Of a stretch of DNA of 64,000 nucleotides, positions 59,101 through 64,000 are shown one piece after another. The position numbers were made by a program, and so were the translations under genes. Positions within the stretch are counted from its first letter, which is position 1, and each line of letters opens with the position of its first letter. The notes beneath the pieces were generated by a model. That model did not search any database. It saw nothing but the letters and a program-made list of their open reading frames with translations, and was not told the DNA's origin. This DNA is from Cladocopium goreaui (Eukaryota; Sar; Dinophyceae; Suessiales; Symbiodiniaceae), in contig CAMXCT020001708.1 in assembly GCA_947184155.2 (NCBI GenBank), positions 62,001 through 126,000 of the forward strand, given 5' to 3'.

Positions 59101-60182
59101 TTACCCCTAAATCATCCATTTTAGCAGGATTTTTCCCATTTTGAATCATCCAGCTGTTGGGGCCCTGGTTGATTCAATGGAGCCTGGCCGCCAGGAGCAC
59201 TTGCAAGCGGCAAGGCGCCCAGAGTTTCGCTCCTTCCCGGGTACAACAGTGGGTCCCCAGCTGGATGGTTTGTAATGGAAAATCCCATTCAAATGGATGA
59301 TTTGGGGATACCCCCAATTTAGGAAGCCTCCGTGAAGATCATGAAGATCCCAAAAAAAAATCCCACATCCATCAGGCCCATGTAGTTTCGGAAGTCATGC
59401 TCACAATGTATTGTTCAAATTTGGTTCCAGTTACTCCAGTTATGGTGTCATTTTGCTTCATGAAGCTTTACCTCCGCAGCCTGGTGATGATTTTCACACC
59501 TCTAAGAAGATGGTTGTAGCAGTGTATTTCTTCCAATATGGAGGTTTCCTAAAATAGGCTAAAATAGGGGTACCCCCAAATCATACATTTCAGTAGGGTC
59601 GTCCATTATAAACCATCCATTTGGGGGTACCCCCATTCCAGGAAACCCCCATATGAGGTCAGAGTTTGGAACCGCTCTCCTAAGGTGATGGCCGAAAGTT
59701 CCAAGCTTCGGAAGGAGCTCCAGGTGTTGCAGGAATGCAAGGAGGTGAGAATTGGAGAGGAGAGGTGCGGACCTTGGCCATTTCTTGGATGATTTTTGGG
59801 ATGTTCTTCTGAACCTTCTGATGATGTTTAGTCATGAAACCTGTTTTTTCAAGGAGATGGACCAGTTTTGAATTTCCGGCCTCACATATGATTTTGTGAT
59901 TTTGTGAAGAAGTTGGGGCACTTCTGAGATTTGTTGAGTGTTTCTCCCCAGATGCCAAGTGATGCCAAGGTCTGAAGAAGAGGAATCGTTTTGGAGCAGG
60001 GTCATCAGCACCATCGCATGCGACATTCTCAGCCGTCTCAGCCGACATCCTGCACCTGTCAATTCCGCATATTCCGCCACACTGCAGGTGCTCGAACTCC
60101 TTCGAAGCCAAACACCAGCGCACGTCATGGGAGTCCAGGTAGTCCAAGCAAGGAGTCCTTTGCTGAGCGCCTGGACCGCTAG
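38155..60182 (+). CDS. Second coiled-coil protein, many small exons, interrupted by the retrotransposon
   Basis: Supported exons: 38155-38203 ([16 protein letters not shown]), 38410-38466 ([19 protein letters not shown]), 38670-38726 ([19 protein letters not shown]), 39205-39266 ([15 protein letters not shown]), 39597-39704 ([20 protein letters not shown]), 45667-45733 ([20 protein letters not shown]), 46517-46585 ([20 protein letters not shown]), 46789-46877 ([20 protein letters not shown]), 47105-47152 ([16 protein letters not shown]), 48872-48930 ([19 protein letters not shown]), about 49374-49450, 49646-49699, 49901-49949, 59154-59240, 59686-59745 ([20 protein letters not shown]) and 60087-60182 ([20 protein letters not shown], stop at 60180). 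Most exons hold 16-25 codons with good GT-AG sites. Exon 49901-49949 leaves one base and 59154 supplies two, so they join in phase across the 8.5-kb insertion. Several other junctions do not match, so exons are missing, and more than one gene may be involved. Function unknown. Confidence 0.5.
40740..41480. repeat. Extended AATAT/TA low-complexity tract
   Basis: About 740 bp of almost pure A and T, with AATAT pentamers and TA dinucleotide runs. No ORF. Such tracts are a likely assembly risk. Confidence 0.9.
43587..43680 (+). CDS. Candidate short exon in a GC-rich island
   Basis: In a GC-rich patch (about 43490-43670) inside AT-rich DNA, an ATG opens [20 protein letters not shown] and QTSEAEWVA before running into a TA microsatellite. 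The CYVC pair and composition look like protein. The same patch is also open in another + frame ([19 protein letters not shown]), so the reading frame is uncertain. Confidence 0.25.
43677..43850. repeat. ATATAG/ATAC microsatellite
   Basis: Repeats of ATATATAGATATATACATAT type; frames on the minus strand are Tyr/Ile runs. Confidence 0.9.
43968..44130. repeat. Two G-rich tracts with quadruplex potential
   Basis: Runs of 3-8 G at about 43976-44020 and 44094-44124, each with at least four G-runs separated by one to four bases. The word GGGGAGTAATAACGTTC follows the first tract (44015-44031) and recurs at 44321-44337. Confidence 0.7.
44492..44505. other. Perfect 14-bp GC palindrome with poly-T/poly-A arms
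   Basis: CGCGGGATCCCGCG is a perfect palindrome, flanked by TTTTTC on the left and AAAAAA on the right. The stem extends to about 28 bp with one mismatch. It could be a cruciform or a hairpin in RNA; no other context. Confidence 0.6.
47446..47487 (+). mobile_element. Partial MITE, family 2
   Basis: Contains CTAACATAGCTATGGAAAAT and CACTATGTTTAAT, matching the left half of the element at 21607 and, on the minus strand, the copy at 15839. Confidence 0.55.
47566..47682. mobile_element. 117-bp MITE-like element with 14-bp perfect TIRs
   Basis: ACTCAGGATTAATA at the left and TATTAATCCTGAGT at the right are exact complements, and the inner arms (ACCCCC and GGGGT) continue the pairing. No ORF. It lies in an intron of the second coiled-coil gene. 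Confidence 0.65.
48371..48491. mobile_element. Foldback element with about 12-bp TIRs
   Basis: ATGGGTTTGTCT near the left end pairs with AGACGAACCCAT near the right end (11 of 12). The pairing continues imperfectly inward through AAATAAGG and CCACATG. A TA microsatellite flanks it on both sides. Confidence 0.5.
49985..50130. repeat. TA/GT microsatellite at the retrotransposon target site
   Basis: ATATAT and TGTGTG runs directly precede the 5' LTR. A similar TA run follows the 3' LTR, so the insertion fell in an AT-rich microsatellite. Confidence 0.85.
50173..50455 (+). repeat. 5' LTR
   Basis: Identical to the 3' LTR except at three bases and a missing GGT triplet. It begins TCACAAATCACTGCC and ends CAGTTGGAGA. 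Its termini are imperfect inverted repeats (TCACAAA and TTGGAGA). It contains two tandem CAATCCCAGTTGG words near its end. Confidence 0.95.
50457..50468 (+). promoter_or_regulatory. Primer-binding site, initiator-Met tRNA type
   Basis: TGGTAGCGGAGC lies one base after the 5' LTR. It resembles the classical copia site TGGTATCAGAGC, which pairs with the 3' end of initiator methionine tRNA and primes minus-strand DNA synthesis. Confidence 0.8.
50555..51008 (+). pseudogene. gag N-terminal part, frame-disrupted
   Basis: An ATG at 50555 opens [19 protein letters not shown] and stops at 50615. The capsid-like continuation ([18 protein letters not shown], then helical sequence to DLKELQAYI) is one frame back, from about 50608 to a stop at 51007. 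From there gag continues a further frame back in the long ORF that starts at 51009. The second break lies in a TATATATA run, where gain of one TA unit is a simple explanation. The first is consistent with loss of one base. Neither looks like a known programmed slip site. Confidence 0.7.
51009..56060 (+). CDS. gag C-terminus, protease, accessory block and integrase polyprotein
   Basis: The ORF has 1683 codons; its first ATG is probably not a real start. In order: capsid tail; Lys/Gly-rich stretch (about residues 150-165); zinc knuckle C183-x2-C-x4-H-x4-C196; aspartic protease with DLGAS at 335 in place of the usual D-S/T-G-A; a low-complexity region; residues about 552-738, which overlap another ORF and lack protein-like composition; a methyltransferase-like block about 800-920; a basic linker; integrase zinc finger (H1284, H1289, C1317, C1320); and the catalytic triad D1347, D1406, E1442 with the canonical 35-residue D-E spacing. 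It ends at 56058, where RT lies in the +1 frame. Confidence 0.9.
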   Translation: MLRGSKLSADDKKRVIIESKAEEGSQLTMEKVTSAIRLLGSGFFQEYTGMRRDKTGKTYDHTAHQVDDEWDIESEVYAAHDEGPDDEMLEALAAENDEDAIMVMQFEDSIAETIQADSELSAYYSSYQEARRRLSERVKVRGFWPAHRRFEKGFGKKGKGKSKGKGPLTGSNSLAKRIANSFCRICMQKGHWKKQCPQRTQGAASQNASSTSSTAPTSFVIAEDLPADFINLAISESQDPDVTVACFGMMHNWDNGISGDRLKGRTMTPVQKFASRFHMKLKQHLRTKMSSDDRRTESPNVKQPEFSQASVMGKMPEPSCSDILFATSGTTGIVDLGASQTVVGDQQVPELLASLPSKIRDQVTRTSCSLTFRFGNQQTLQCRHAILLPLGPVKFRIAIAPGKTPFLISSSFLKGIKAVIDTDQGTLWSKTLNKELAIEQTHKNLFLMDISQLWNDGDQQQQVQRPANLGLTFVSETGENNPAPVDITVASPEPNMLTQPVDDLESKQTCQVERQVHEVSQETMSSIPSSAVNVSDQDRAKPPNSSRISGDHGQCVSEAEIVSRVPGEGQCQGRDHQDQSYESGGTCNGKDRLRTCEARSELRNGFPRPSVDRLVCEHIREESKTGTSTVCALCGEAPQPGSAEGSQEGLPFHQGQFEEVHRDDGRRSEQLGRDLRTRFESGVRDTRCVQDQPDGGPGGQSANAEPEHDQPHDPSGDGASRSSPACPWTECEDRATGIDRSNDPSCMANATDLDFEFQNTTKGNQYHAQIQRYVKQFSRELNMVIQDHNCQHVRKQPRLDLMEVMCSADSELTKQVQRLGGRAERFGRVQGDLQTSEGRRRLFNRMVMGNPKHLWHSPVCKPWCQWSNFNMNRSLQGCETVLQQRLEHLWQIALGIVLFRYQISHHGHFDLEQPRGSTYCKVPNMNEILQQTFWNEFDMCRMRDLKDPQTGEAVRKRLTVLSTSKDLHAALHGKVCSGQHHHRPIAGNTKVDGHTEKMSQWTENCPQKFARQVGKIIMHDQPPQFPIFAGDDEHPTKRRRLGMKLSPQAIAARFASPSNESPVSEPADISWQTVMSCADRTAPRVGTLVVEQGEIIQLVQQMCPDHSIKHVVLCRGTDRYVGPNKPMIAHAAPLRRQICIRRHTGTVHADEWESWEALSKRALRKKGTPARVSLTIFAASSQPTTVPARDLPERPVFADAMNPSAPRRLRDEPSTNDPEEPLPKRPCNPQMNPNNLSQSQTEVTHQDNRDEEPPQHVIDLASQKHGPLFQELSAEEQNWLLKLHRNLGHPGSAKLVTFCKQLQCPDHLLKGISDMRCSTCQEMRGPTISRPSAIHEPCDFGDIVSMDGITWTNKNGDQYHFYHFIDQSTLFHTAVVSPGHSTDDACKALISGWFNWAGPPGLLCVDSGTELNSEEFGQFLQRHSVKCRTCAAEAHWQNSRTERHGGILQLMLNKIDHEQPIGSYEELSVALSHATSTKNHWSKHRGYPPEMLVFGRGVRVPGSITSDPTVSAHATALSNLPDGARFRQDLATREAARKAFAEIDNDQTLRRAIVHRSRPHRGFYDRGDWVMMWKKKGEAEGNWIGPMQVIIQEGQNVIWVTRHHKLYRVPPEYVRSLSAFEEFKHHPMQETQKPADLSIRPTHGGVQFHEHVVSSNCPKKSRKHRSRPAHDRYLTRHRRKLTS
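52663..53223 (+). CDS. Overlapping +1-frame ORF, 186 codons, between protease and integrase
   Basis: The start ACCATGGCC is an excellent initiation context. The product begins [19 protein letters not shown] and contains [20 protein letters not shown] followed by [12 protein letters not shown]. The order FG-x2-K-x-GQ-x-FE-x-V-x2-D-x3-W is that of the small domain at the C-terminus of exodeoxyribonuclease X-like proteins (family resemblance recognised by eye). A Lys/Ser linker and a coiled coil ([20 protein letters not shown]) follow, ending KTEPQE-stop. In this interval the + frame of the polyprotein is open but reads as Gly/Arg/Gln-rich shadow sequence. So this frame is the likelier coding one, either as a separate protein or by frameshifting. 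Confidence 0.7.
   Translation: MASVSQKLKSFRESQEKDNAKDEITKIKAMSLEELAMEKIAFGRAKLGQSFETVFQDHQWTDWFVSTYEKSPKPAHQLFVHYVEKRLNQEALKDHKKGYPSTKGNSKKSTETMAAEVNSWDEISEPDLSQEFEIPGVSKINQMEDQVASLQMQNQNMTNRMTQVEMVLQEVLQHVRGLSVKTEPQE
53400..53760 (+). other. Methyltransferase-like block inside the polyprotein
   Basis: In the main frame, [20 protein letters not shown] resembles motif I of a class I SAM-dependent enzyme (acidic residue E803 after a beta strand). [15 protein letters not shown] (C860) resembles the Pro-Cys motif IV of C5-cytosine methyltransferases, and [13 protein letters not shown] resembles the following E-N/Q-P motif. The Gly-rich loop of motif I is absent, so catalytic activity is doubtful; it may be a degenerate or repurposed fold. 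Confidence 0.4.
55936..58236 (+). CDS. Reverse transcriptase and RNase H, 766 codons
   Basis: It overlaps the end of the integrase ORF by 125 bp in the +1 frame. The first 100 codons are Pro/Glu/Ser-rich linker. RT motif A is SFDIKTAFL (D285) and motif C is HVDD (D378, D379), with His in place of the usual Tyr. RNase H carries D532 (FSDASF), E585 (SAEAM), D662 (TTDCKS) and D711 (LADALT), a complete catalytic set. It would be expressed by +1 frameshifting near 55970, where CCCA could be a slip site, or the shift is a mutation. It ends with TAA at 58234. Confidence 0.9.
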   Translation: MVVFSFMNMLSHPTAPRNPESTGADPPTIGTSPGTEGSLPAEAHGPNMPEPAERPAVESPKDQPDQEPDITSISSRSPSHNFPDNNPQVNLPAHEVPLPETSDEGESLYVDEEMIFNLHEDHCYHFEVEINQRDIDHWKEETRPEEMSFLVSAAKRQRSEVKISTLSPKDRQLFEDAKSKEVDSWLATSTVCRILRNQVPAENILRCRWILTWKDVDEGPSTGNPKIVTGVQQPRQKPKARLVVLGFEDPMVGQIPRDSPTMSKLSRVLILQHAASLGWDIHSFDIKTAFLRGTECSDRVLGMEPPAEMRTKLKLRQDEIVRLLKGAYGRVDAPFLWFQELKQSLEKFGFETAPFDPRTFILRDKQGKPEGMIGIHVDDGLCCGSPMFHKRLAELEAKYPFGSKRSREFTFTGLKIVQQKDQSIWVSQEQYVKDIHPITIPKERRQTPNDPVNETERQSLRALVGSLQYAAVNTRPDLCSKLGWLQSQINKCTISTLLEANKILHEAKMFANVTIKIQPIPIEHLRFVAFSDASFASEKVPDSHQGMITMASHKDIGENKNSPVNPVVWHSKKIQKVVVSTLSAEAMSLAGAVDILSWVRLYWAWLQDGSCRWQQADETLLRLPPAFAAIPPSSDDTPNAPTPQYNFLKQINSNKHDIITTDCKSLCDLISRHAPPSCQEFRTQLQAKLVKEHLNNGIMIRWVPSQAQLADALTKCMDASVLRACMEGGRYSLHDEAQILRARSDSRARMQWLRTLSDGSKTGDKQ
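58384..58397 (+). promoter_or_regulatory. Polypurine tract
   Basis: TTAAGTAGAGGGAA directly precedes the 3' LTR. A purine run here is where plus-strand synthesis primes. It is short and interrupted by one T. Confidence 0.6.
58398..58683 (+). repeat. 3' LTR
   Basis: 286 bp, matching the 5' LTR apart from three substitutions and a GGT insertion. It is followed immediately by a TA microsatellite. Confidence 0.95.
58684..58840. repeat. TA/ATATAC microsatellite
   Basis: AT-rich simple sequence downstream of the element, probably the right half of the target microsatellite. Confidence 0.85.
59083..59336. mobile_element. Two inverted family-1 MITE arms flanking an exon
   Basis: The left arm starts TATGGAGGTTTCCTA and ends GAATCATCCAG at 59153. 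The right arm, from about 59259, is its imperfect complement (minus strand: GGAGGCTTCCTAAATTGGGG, then AAATCATCCATTTG and CCATCCAGC). About 100 bp between them hold the exon 59154-59240. The left arm's terminal CATCCAG is used as the splice acceptor in the exon model. Confidence 0.5.
59537..59654. mobile_element. Complete 118-bp MITE, family 1, TA target duplication
   Basis: TA-TGGAGGTTTCCT at the left and AGGAAACCCCCA-TA at the right. Further inward, GGGGTACCCCCAAAT pairs with ATTTGGGGGTACCCCC, so the element is almost wholly palindromic. The same words occur at 17998-18113 and in the arms at 59083-59336. It lies in the intron just before the exon at 59686. Confidence 0.75.
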
Positions 60183-61456
60183 GACCTCCACTTTGCTACC
60201 ACACACTGAAGGATATCTAGGGTTTGCATCCGCGTCCAGAAAAGATTGAGCACTCATGGTTTTTGAACTATAATTGTAGTAACAAATAATTTCTGCTACT
60301 AGTTATAGGTATTTACAGGTATGTTATGATTTTTTGTTGCTGGTTTCAACATGTTTCAACTGTAGATATGTCCATGTGTGTCAGCCAAGGTCTGTGCGCC
60401 TGGCAATTCCAGAAGCGGCTGAGCAGGCGAAGATGGCTGGGGACGAATGATTCTGAATGGGGATGTATTGGGAATATCATATTGTGTGGCTAAGGGGAAT
60501 ATGTTGTAAGAATCAGGATTCCAGCGGATCATAGATGAGATTTGGTTGGATTTGGGATCACCTGGATAAATCCCATCACGGCCTCACTGCGCAAAGGCAC
60601 TAGAAAGGAGGGTTTGTACCTGTAGTGGGCAACTACCCCCAAATGGCCTGCATTCAGATTAGATTATAGTTGATCCAGATTGGTTGATGGAAAAACCGGA
60701 TAAACTTAGATGAAATTCCATTACCCAGCAAGGTTTTCCGGTATGGGTATAGATCAGCATTTTTCAGGCCGAGTGAACTATGCAACTTCAACCCATTTTG
60801 TTCAGGCCAGCACTGGGAATGAAGGAGGACTGACTGATACCTCGTGATAGGTACTGGTTGTATGTGTTTTGTTGTGGCACCTGCTGGTTCTATGCCGAAA
60901 CTGCTGGCTAGCGTGCCTTGTTTTTGAAGTCTTGGGAAGCACATTTGTTTGTTGCCTAGTTCAGTCTATGTCCTCGATGTATATTGATGCAATTTAACTT
61001 AGGTACATCCTCACAATCCGACTGAAGTCGTTTGTCCATGAAATGGCAGAAAGCCACATGGTGTCTCACACTAAAGAGCAAAGGCCTCCAATAACCCGTG
61101 CGAAAAGTCCAGAAAATTGGTTTGTGATTGCTTTCCCCTTTTAACCGGCTGTCTCACACGTTCAGTATCCACAAGTTTGCTTCCACTCTAGCTGCAAGCA
61201 CGGGCTGATCCAGGTTGAGCAACCTGGTTTTTCTTTGACGTGAGTGACCATGACGTCATTTCTAATGCCCTGCGCCGATTTGGCTGAGGGCGACAGGTCT
61301 CATTGTCCATGCCAAATGGGCCTATGTCATGTAACACTGTGTCTTGGCATTGGTATACTATGTTTAAAGCCAGGTTGGAGTGCTTTCCCCCGTGATAGTC
61401 AAAATATGTCAAGAAATGCTTTTGCAGTGACAGTCCACCGGCCTCAAGATCCTTAA
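60183..61456. other. Intergenic stretch with one weak exon
   Basis: Mostly non-coding. A short frame after the AG at 60365 reads PRSVRLAIPEAAEQAKMAGD and stops at 60448; it could be an alternative last exon of the coiled-coil gene. ACTACCCCCAAATGG near 60630 recalls family-1 MITE sequence. The promoter of the next gene should lie here, but I see no defined element. Confidence 0.4.
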
Positions 61457-62908
61457 GTGTTCACACCAGCGCATCCGGATGCTTTAGACAAAAAAAGCAA
61501 AAGCTGGAAAACATCTCTATCAACTGGCTGGATCGCCATGGCATGGGCCACTTCAGCGCTCACCCAGCTTGCCGGAGCAGTTGCATTAGAACGACGCGGT
61601 AGAGGGGAAGGGATTGAGGAAGGATCTTTGACGGTGGACGGTCCGAAGCTTGCTGTTCAAACCATACCTGGGCTGCAGTCCCAACTGGTGTGCCCAGGGG
61701 ATGTTGTTTCCGCAGAGCCCGGGGCTTTGCGTGGACGTGGTGTGGTTGAACGAGCAGATGGCAAGTTGGTTGCGACAACCTGTGGCGTTGTGGAGCACGT
61801 GAACAAGCTTCTGTATGTAAGGCCACTGAAGCATCGCTACGCGGGCAGTGTCGGAGATGTGGTTGTTGGACGGATTGTCGAAGTTCAAACAGACCGTTGG
61901 GCTGTGGAGATAGGCACGGCGCAGCTTGCATACCTGCATTTGGGTGCCATTCATTTGCCTGGCAACGTTCAGCGACGAAGAACAGATGAAGATACATTGA
62001 GAATAAGAGAGTTTTTCGACGAAAATGATCTCATCTCTGCGGAAGTCCAAAAGGTTCAAGAGTCTGGTGAACTAGCCTTACAGACACGAAATTCACGCTA
62101 TGGAAAGCTCCAGAATGGTGTGCTGGCATGCGTTCCTTCTGTCTATGTCAGGCGTCAAGCCCAACATTTAGTGAACTTGCCACGTGTTGGCGTGATGGTG
62201 GTGCTCGGAAACAACGGTTGGGTTTGGGTTTGTGCGCCACCGAAGGTTGCAGGTTCTGGCCGCCAAGAAACCATCAACTTCTCCCAGATGGACGTGCGAT
62301 ATCAGAAGGTACATCCGGACATGAAGCGCGGCATTGTTGGTTTATCACCTTTTGATTTTTGCATATTTTTGCTGTTTTCGTATGTCCTTTTTAAATTGTA
62401 GTTCAACCAGCCGTCACACGTGTACCATTCAATCTCTTAAAGAATTGTTTCCTGAAGTTTGTTCTGTGCTTTTCTGGACCCTGGGGCGCGGGGAAGTATG
62501 CAAATAATGAAAAGTATGAAGCCAAAGTGACGCGGATCATTGGTAATACGTGGTTTGACTTGGCACACTCTTAGTCAAGCCCGACGCTCTCGCAAGTTTG
62601 GAACCGAGGAGAGAACGAATTTCACGAGTTCGCAATTCAGTGCTGTGCCTTGTGGGGTATGGACTGGAAGTTACTCCCGATAGCATTACATTCCTCTATG
62701 AAAGGCAAGGGCCTCAATTCAACATGAACGGCTTTGCTTTTCTCTGTCCCATGGGTCCCATCCCTGGTGGTTGTGCGGTGTGACTCGTTGTGTTGCCAGG
62801 TCTCAAAAGCTGCAGCTCCAAGCATGGGAGCTCTTGGACACTGCTCGTTGCGAATCTGCTGGACTGGTGGAATCGCTGGTAGCAGCCACCCAAAGCACTG
62901 AGCACTAG
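61457..62908 (+). CDS. RRP4: Exosome complex cap subunit RRP4 (EXOSC2)
   Basis: RRP4 is one of three RNA-binding cap proteins of the eukaryotic exosome, which feeds RNA to its 3'-5' nucleases in nucleus and cytoplasm. Exons: 61457-62339, 62575-62704 and 62800-62908, giving about 373 residues. Family features visible: the N-terminal VCPGDVVSAEPGALRGRG; HVNKLLYVRPLKHRYAGSVG leading into the S1 domain (GDVVVGRIVEVQTDRWAVEI); EFFDENDLISAEVQKVQESG and RYGKLQNGVL; the KH-domain signature VVLGNNGWVWV; then SLEPRRERISRVRNSVLCLV. Intron 1 is GT-AG, phase 1. Intron 2 uses a GC donor (GAAAG|GCAAGG), phase 2. The N-terminus is about 70 residues longer than in animal proteins, so the true start may be a later Met (residue 28) or another exon. 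Confidence 0.92.
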
Positions 62909-63468
62909 CGGCGACGGTGGTGACGCTGGGATTCGAATTTCAACACAAGCTCTGCGCGTCCAAAAAAGGATTCAAGAAGCTAAGAAGACCATAGAAGACC
63001 CGAAAGTTTTCATGTGCATCTAAAGAGCCAAACAGCATCAGCCATTCAATGACGTCGAAACATGGCCTTTCTGATGCAGCCATGCTTGGCTCAATTCATC
63101 CGAAGATGTGTGCAAGTTAGTGCCATTTTGGTACCTGCCTCATCGGTGGCCAACGTTGACACTAGATTTATATGCACATAAATGCAAGAGAAAAATTGAG
63201 CATTTCGAAGTACCTTACAGGTAAGCGGAGAATGGTCTTAAGAAGTTATAGAACAAGGTGAGCTTACCCTGTGTACGAAACATGCTGGAAGACTTGGACA
63301 TTCATGCTCAGGCCAACATAGCAAGGGGATCGAACAGGCGGCAACAACTTCGCATCAGCAAGGGTGGTTGGAGCGATGAGATGATTCCAATGATTCCTGT
63401 TTGTTGTCATGCTTGTTCCACGGAAATTCTGTGGCTGTGGCGCTGCATCACCTGCTAGTCGCAAACAG

Positions 63469-63680
63469 GTGATGCAGCAAAGATGCTCTCGTCCTTTCGC
63501 CGGTCATCGTTGTGGCACCCTGAGGACGCCGTTGGCAGCGCGGTATTTTTCGGCATGTCATGGGGCCACCCTCGGTCGATGCCTAGGTCACCTGCAAGCC
63601 CCACCAATCCAGAGAGCCCTGCCCAAGGACGCGGACGGGCATGGCTGCAAATTATCAACCTGCCAAAACCTATGACCTAT
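63469..63680 (+). CDS. Possible exon, Ser/Pro-rich
   Basis: After CAAACAG|GT the frame reads DAAKMLSSFRRSSLWHPEDA, then SWGHPRSMPRSPASPTNPES. The composition is protein-like, with SP motifs. The overlapping + frame is also open, so the frame choice is uncertain. Another candidate piece, VRNMLEDLDIHAQANIARGS, lies at about 63276. The gene would continue beyond the window. Confidence 0.35.
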
Positions 63681-63689
63681 GTTGATATC

Positions 63690-64000
63690 ACATGATATAA
63701 CTATATAATTCTATATATATAATTAATTATGATATTATTATATGATATCATTACTATAATTCCCTTAATAATTTGGAATGAATCACTGTATATAGATGTA
63801 TATAGAGTATATAACATATATATGCATATACATTTTATACACAAGATGTATATAGAGTGTATATATATATAGAGTATATATATATATATAGTGTATATAT
63901 ATATAGAGTATATATAGAGATATATAGAGTATAGAGTATATATAGAGTATATATATATATATAGTATATATATATATATATCTAACTATTATACACAATA
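63690..64000. repeat. AT microsatellite to the window end
   Basis: ATATAGAGTATATATA-type repeats with no coding capacity; minus-strand frames are Tyr/Ile runs. Confidence 0.9.

Overview
The window looks like nuclear DNA of a dinoflagellate, most likely a Suessiales/Symbiodiniaceae-type genome. This is inferred from several signs together. Every supported gene is on the + strand. Exons are short and scattered in long introns, with frequent AG|G junctions and some apparent GC donors. There is a Ty1/copia element whose protease reads DLGA and whose RT box reads HVDD, a PDZ-like protein starting MFWCC, and abundant microsatellites and short foldback elements. No prokaryotic features, tRNA or rRNA genes were found.

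Layout. 1-4.0 kb: gene-free, with minisatellites. 4.0-13.6 kb: one long coiled-coil protein gene (at least ten exons, most junctions phase-compatible). 13.9-17.2 kb: exons of an AT-hook, Pro/Ser-rich protein. 17.2-21.7 kb: one isolated coiled-coil exon, a degenerate block with a LINE-endonuclease-like motif, repeats and MITEs. 22.2-35.7 kb: a gene for a multi-pass membrane protein with a proposed beta-propeller tail. Its third intron is about 9.8 kb and holds a (GTT)n tract, a 5.4-kb array of 215-bp tandem repeats and a complete two-exon gene on the same strand (31.96-33.98 kb) for a secreted, glycosyltransferase-like protein. 36.0-37.0 kb: a small protein with two PDZ-like domains. 37.3-60.2 kb: small exons of a second coiled-coil protein, split by a 5-kb AT-rich desert (40-45 kb) and by an 8.5-kb LTR retrotransposon. 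61.5-62.9 kb: RRP4 (EXOSC2), the exosome cap subunit, in three exons; this is the firmest gene call. 63.5 kb onward: a possible further exon, then AT repeats.

The retrotransposon (50173-58683) is the most information-rich element. Its LTRs differ by only three substitutions and one 3-nt indel, with TC...GA termini, an initiator-tRNA-Met-type primer site and intact integrase, RT and RNase H catalytic residues. Between protease and integrase it carries two non-standard pieces: a 186-codon ORF lying in the +1 frame inside an uninterrupted polyprotein frame, and a methyltransferase-like block in the main frame. Gag is broken by two small frame changes. The element sits in an intron, and the host exons on either side still join in phase.

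Exon boundaries were inferred by eye from GT/GC-AG sites, reading phase and protein-like composition. Start codons and small exons are approximate, and no similarity search was possible.
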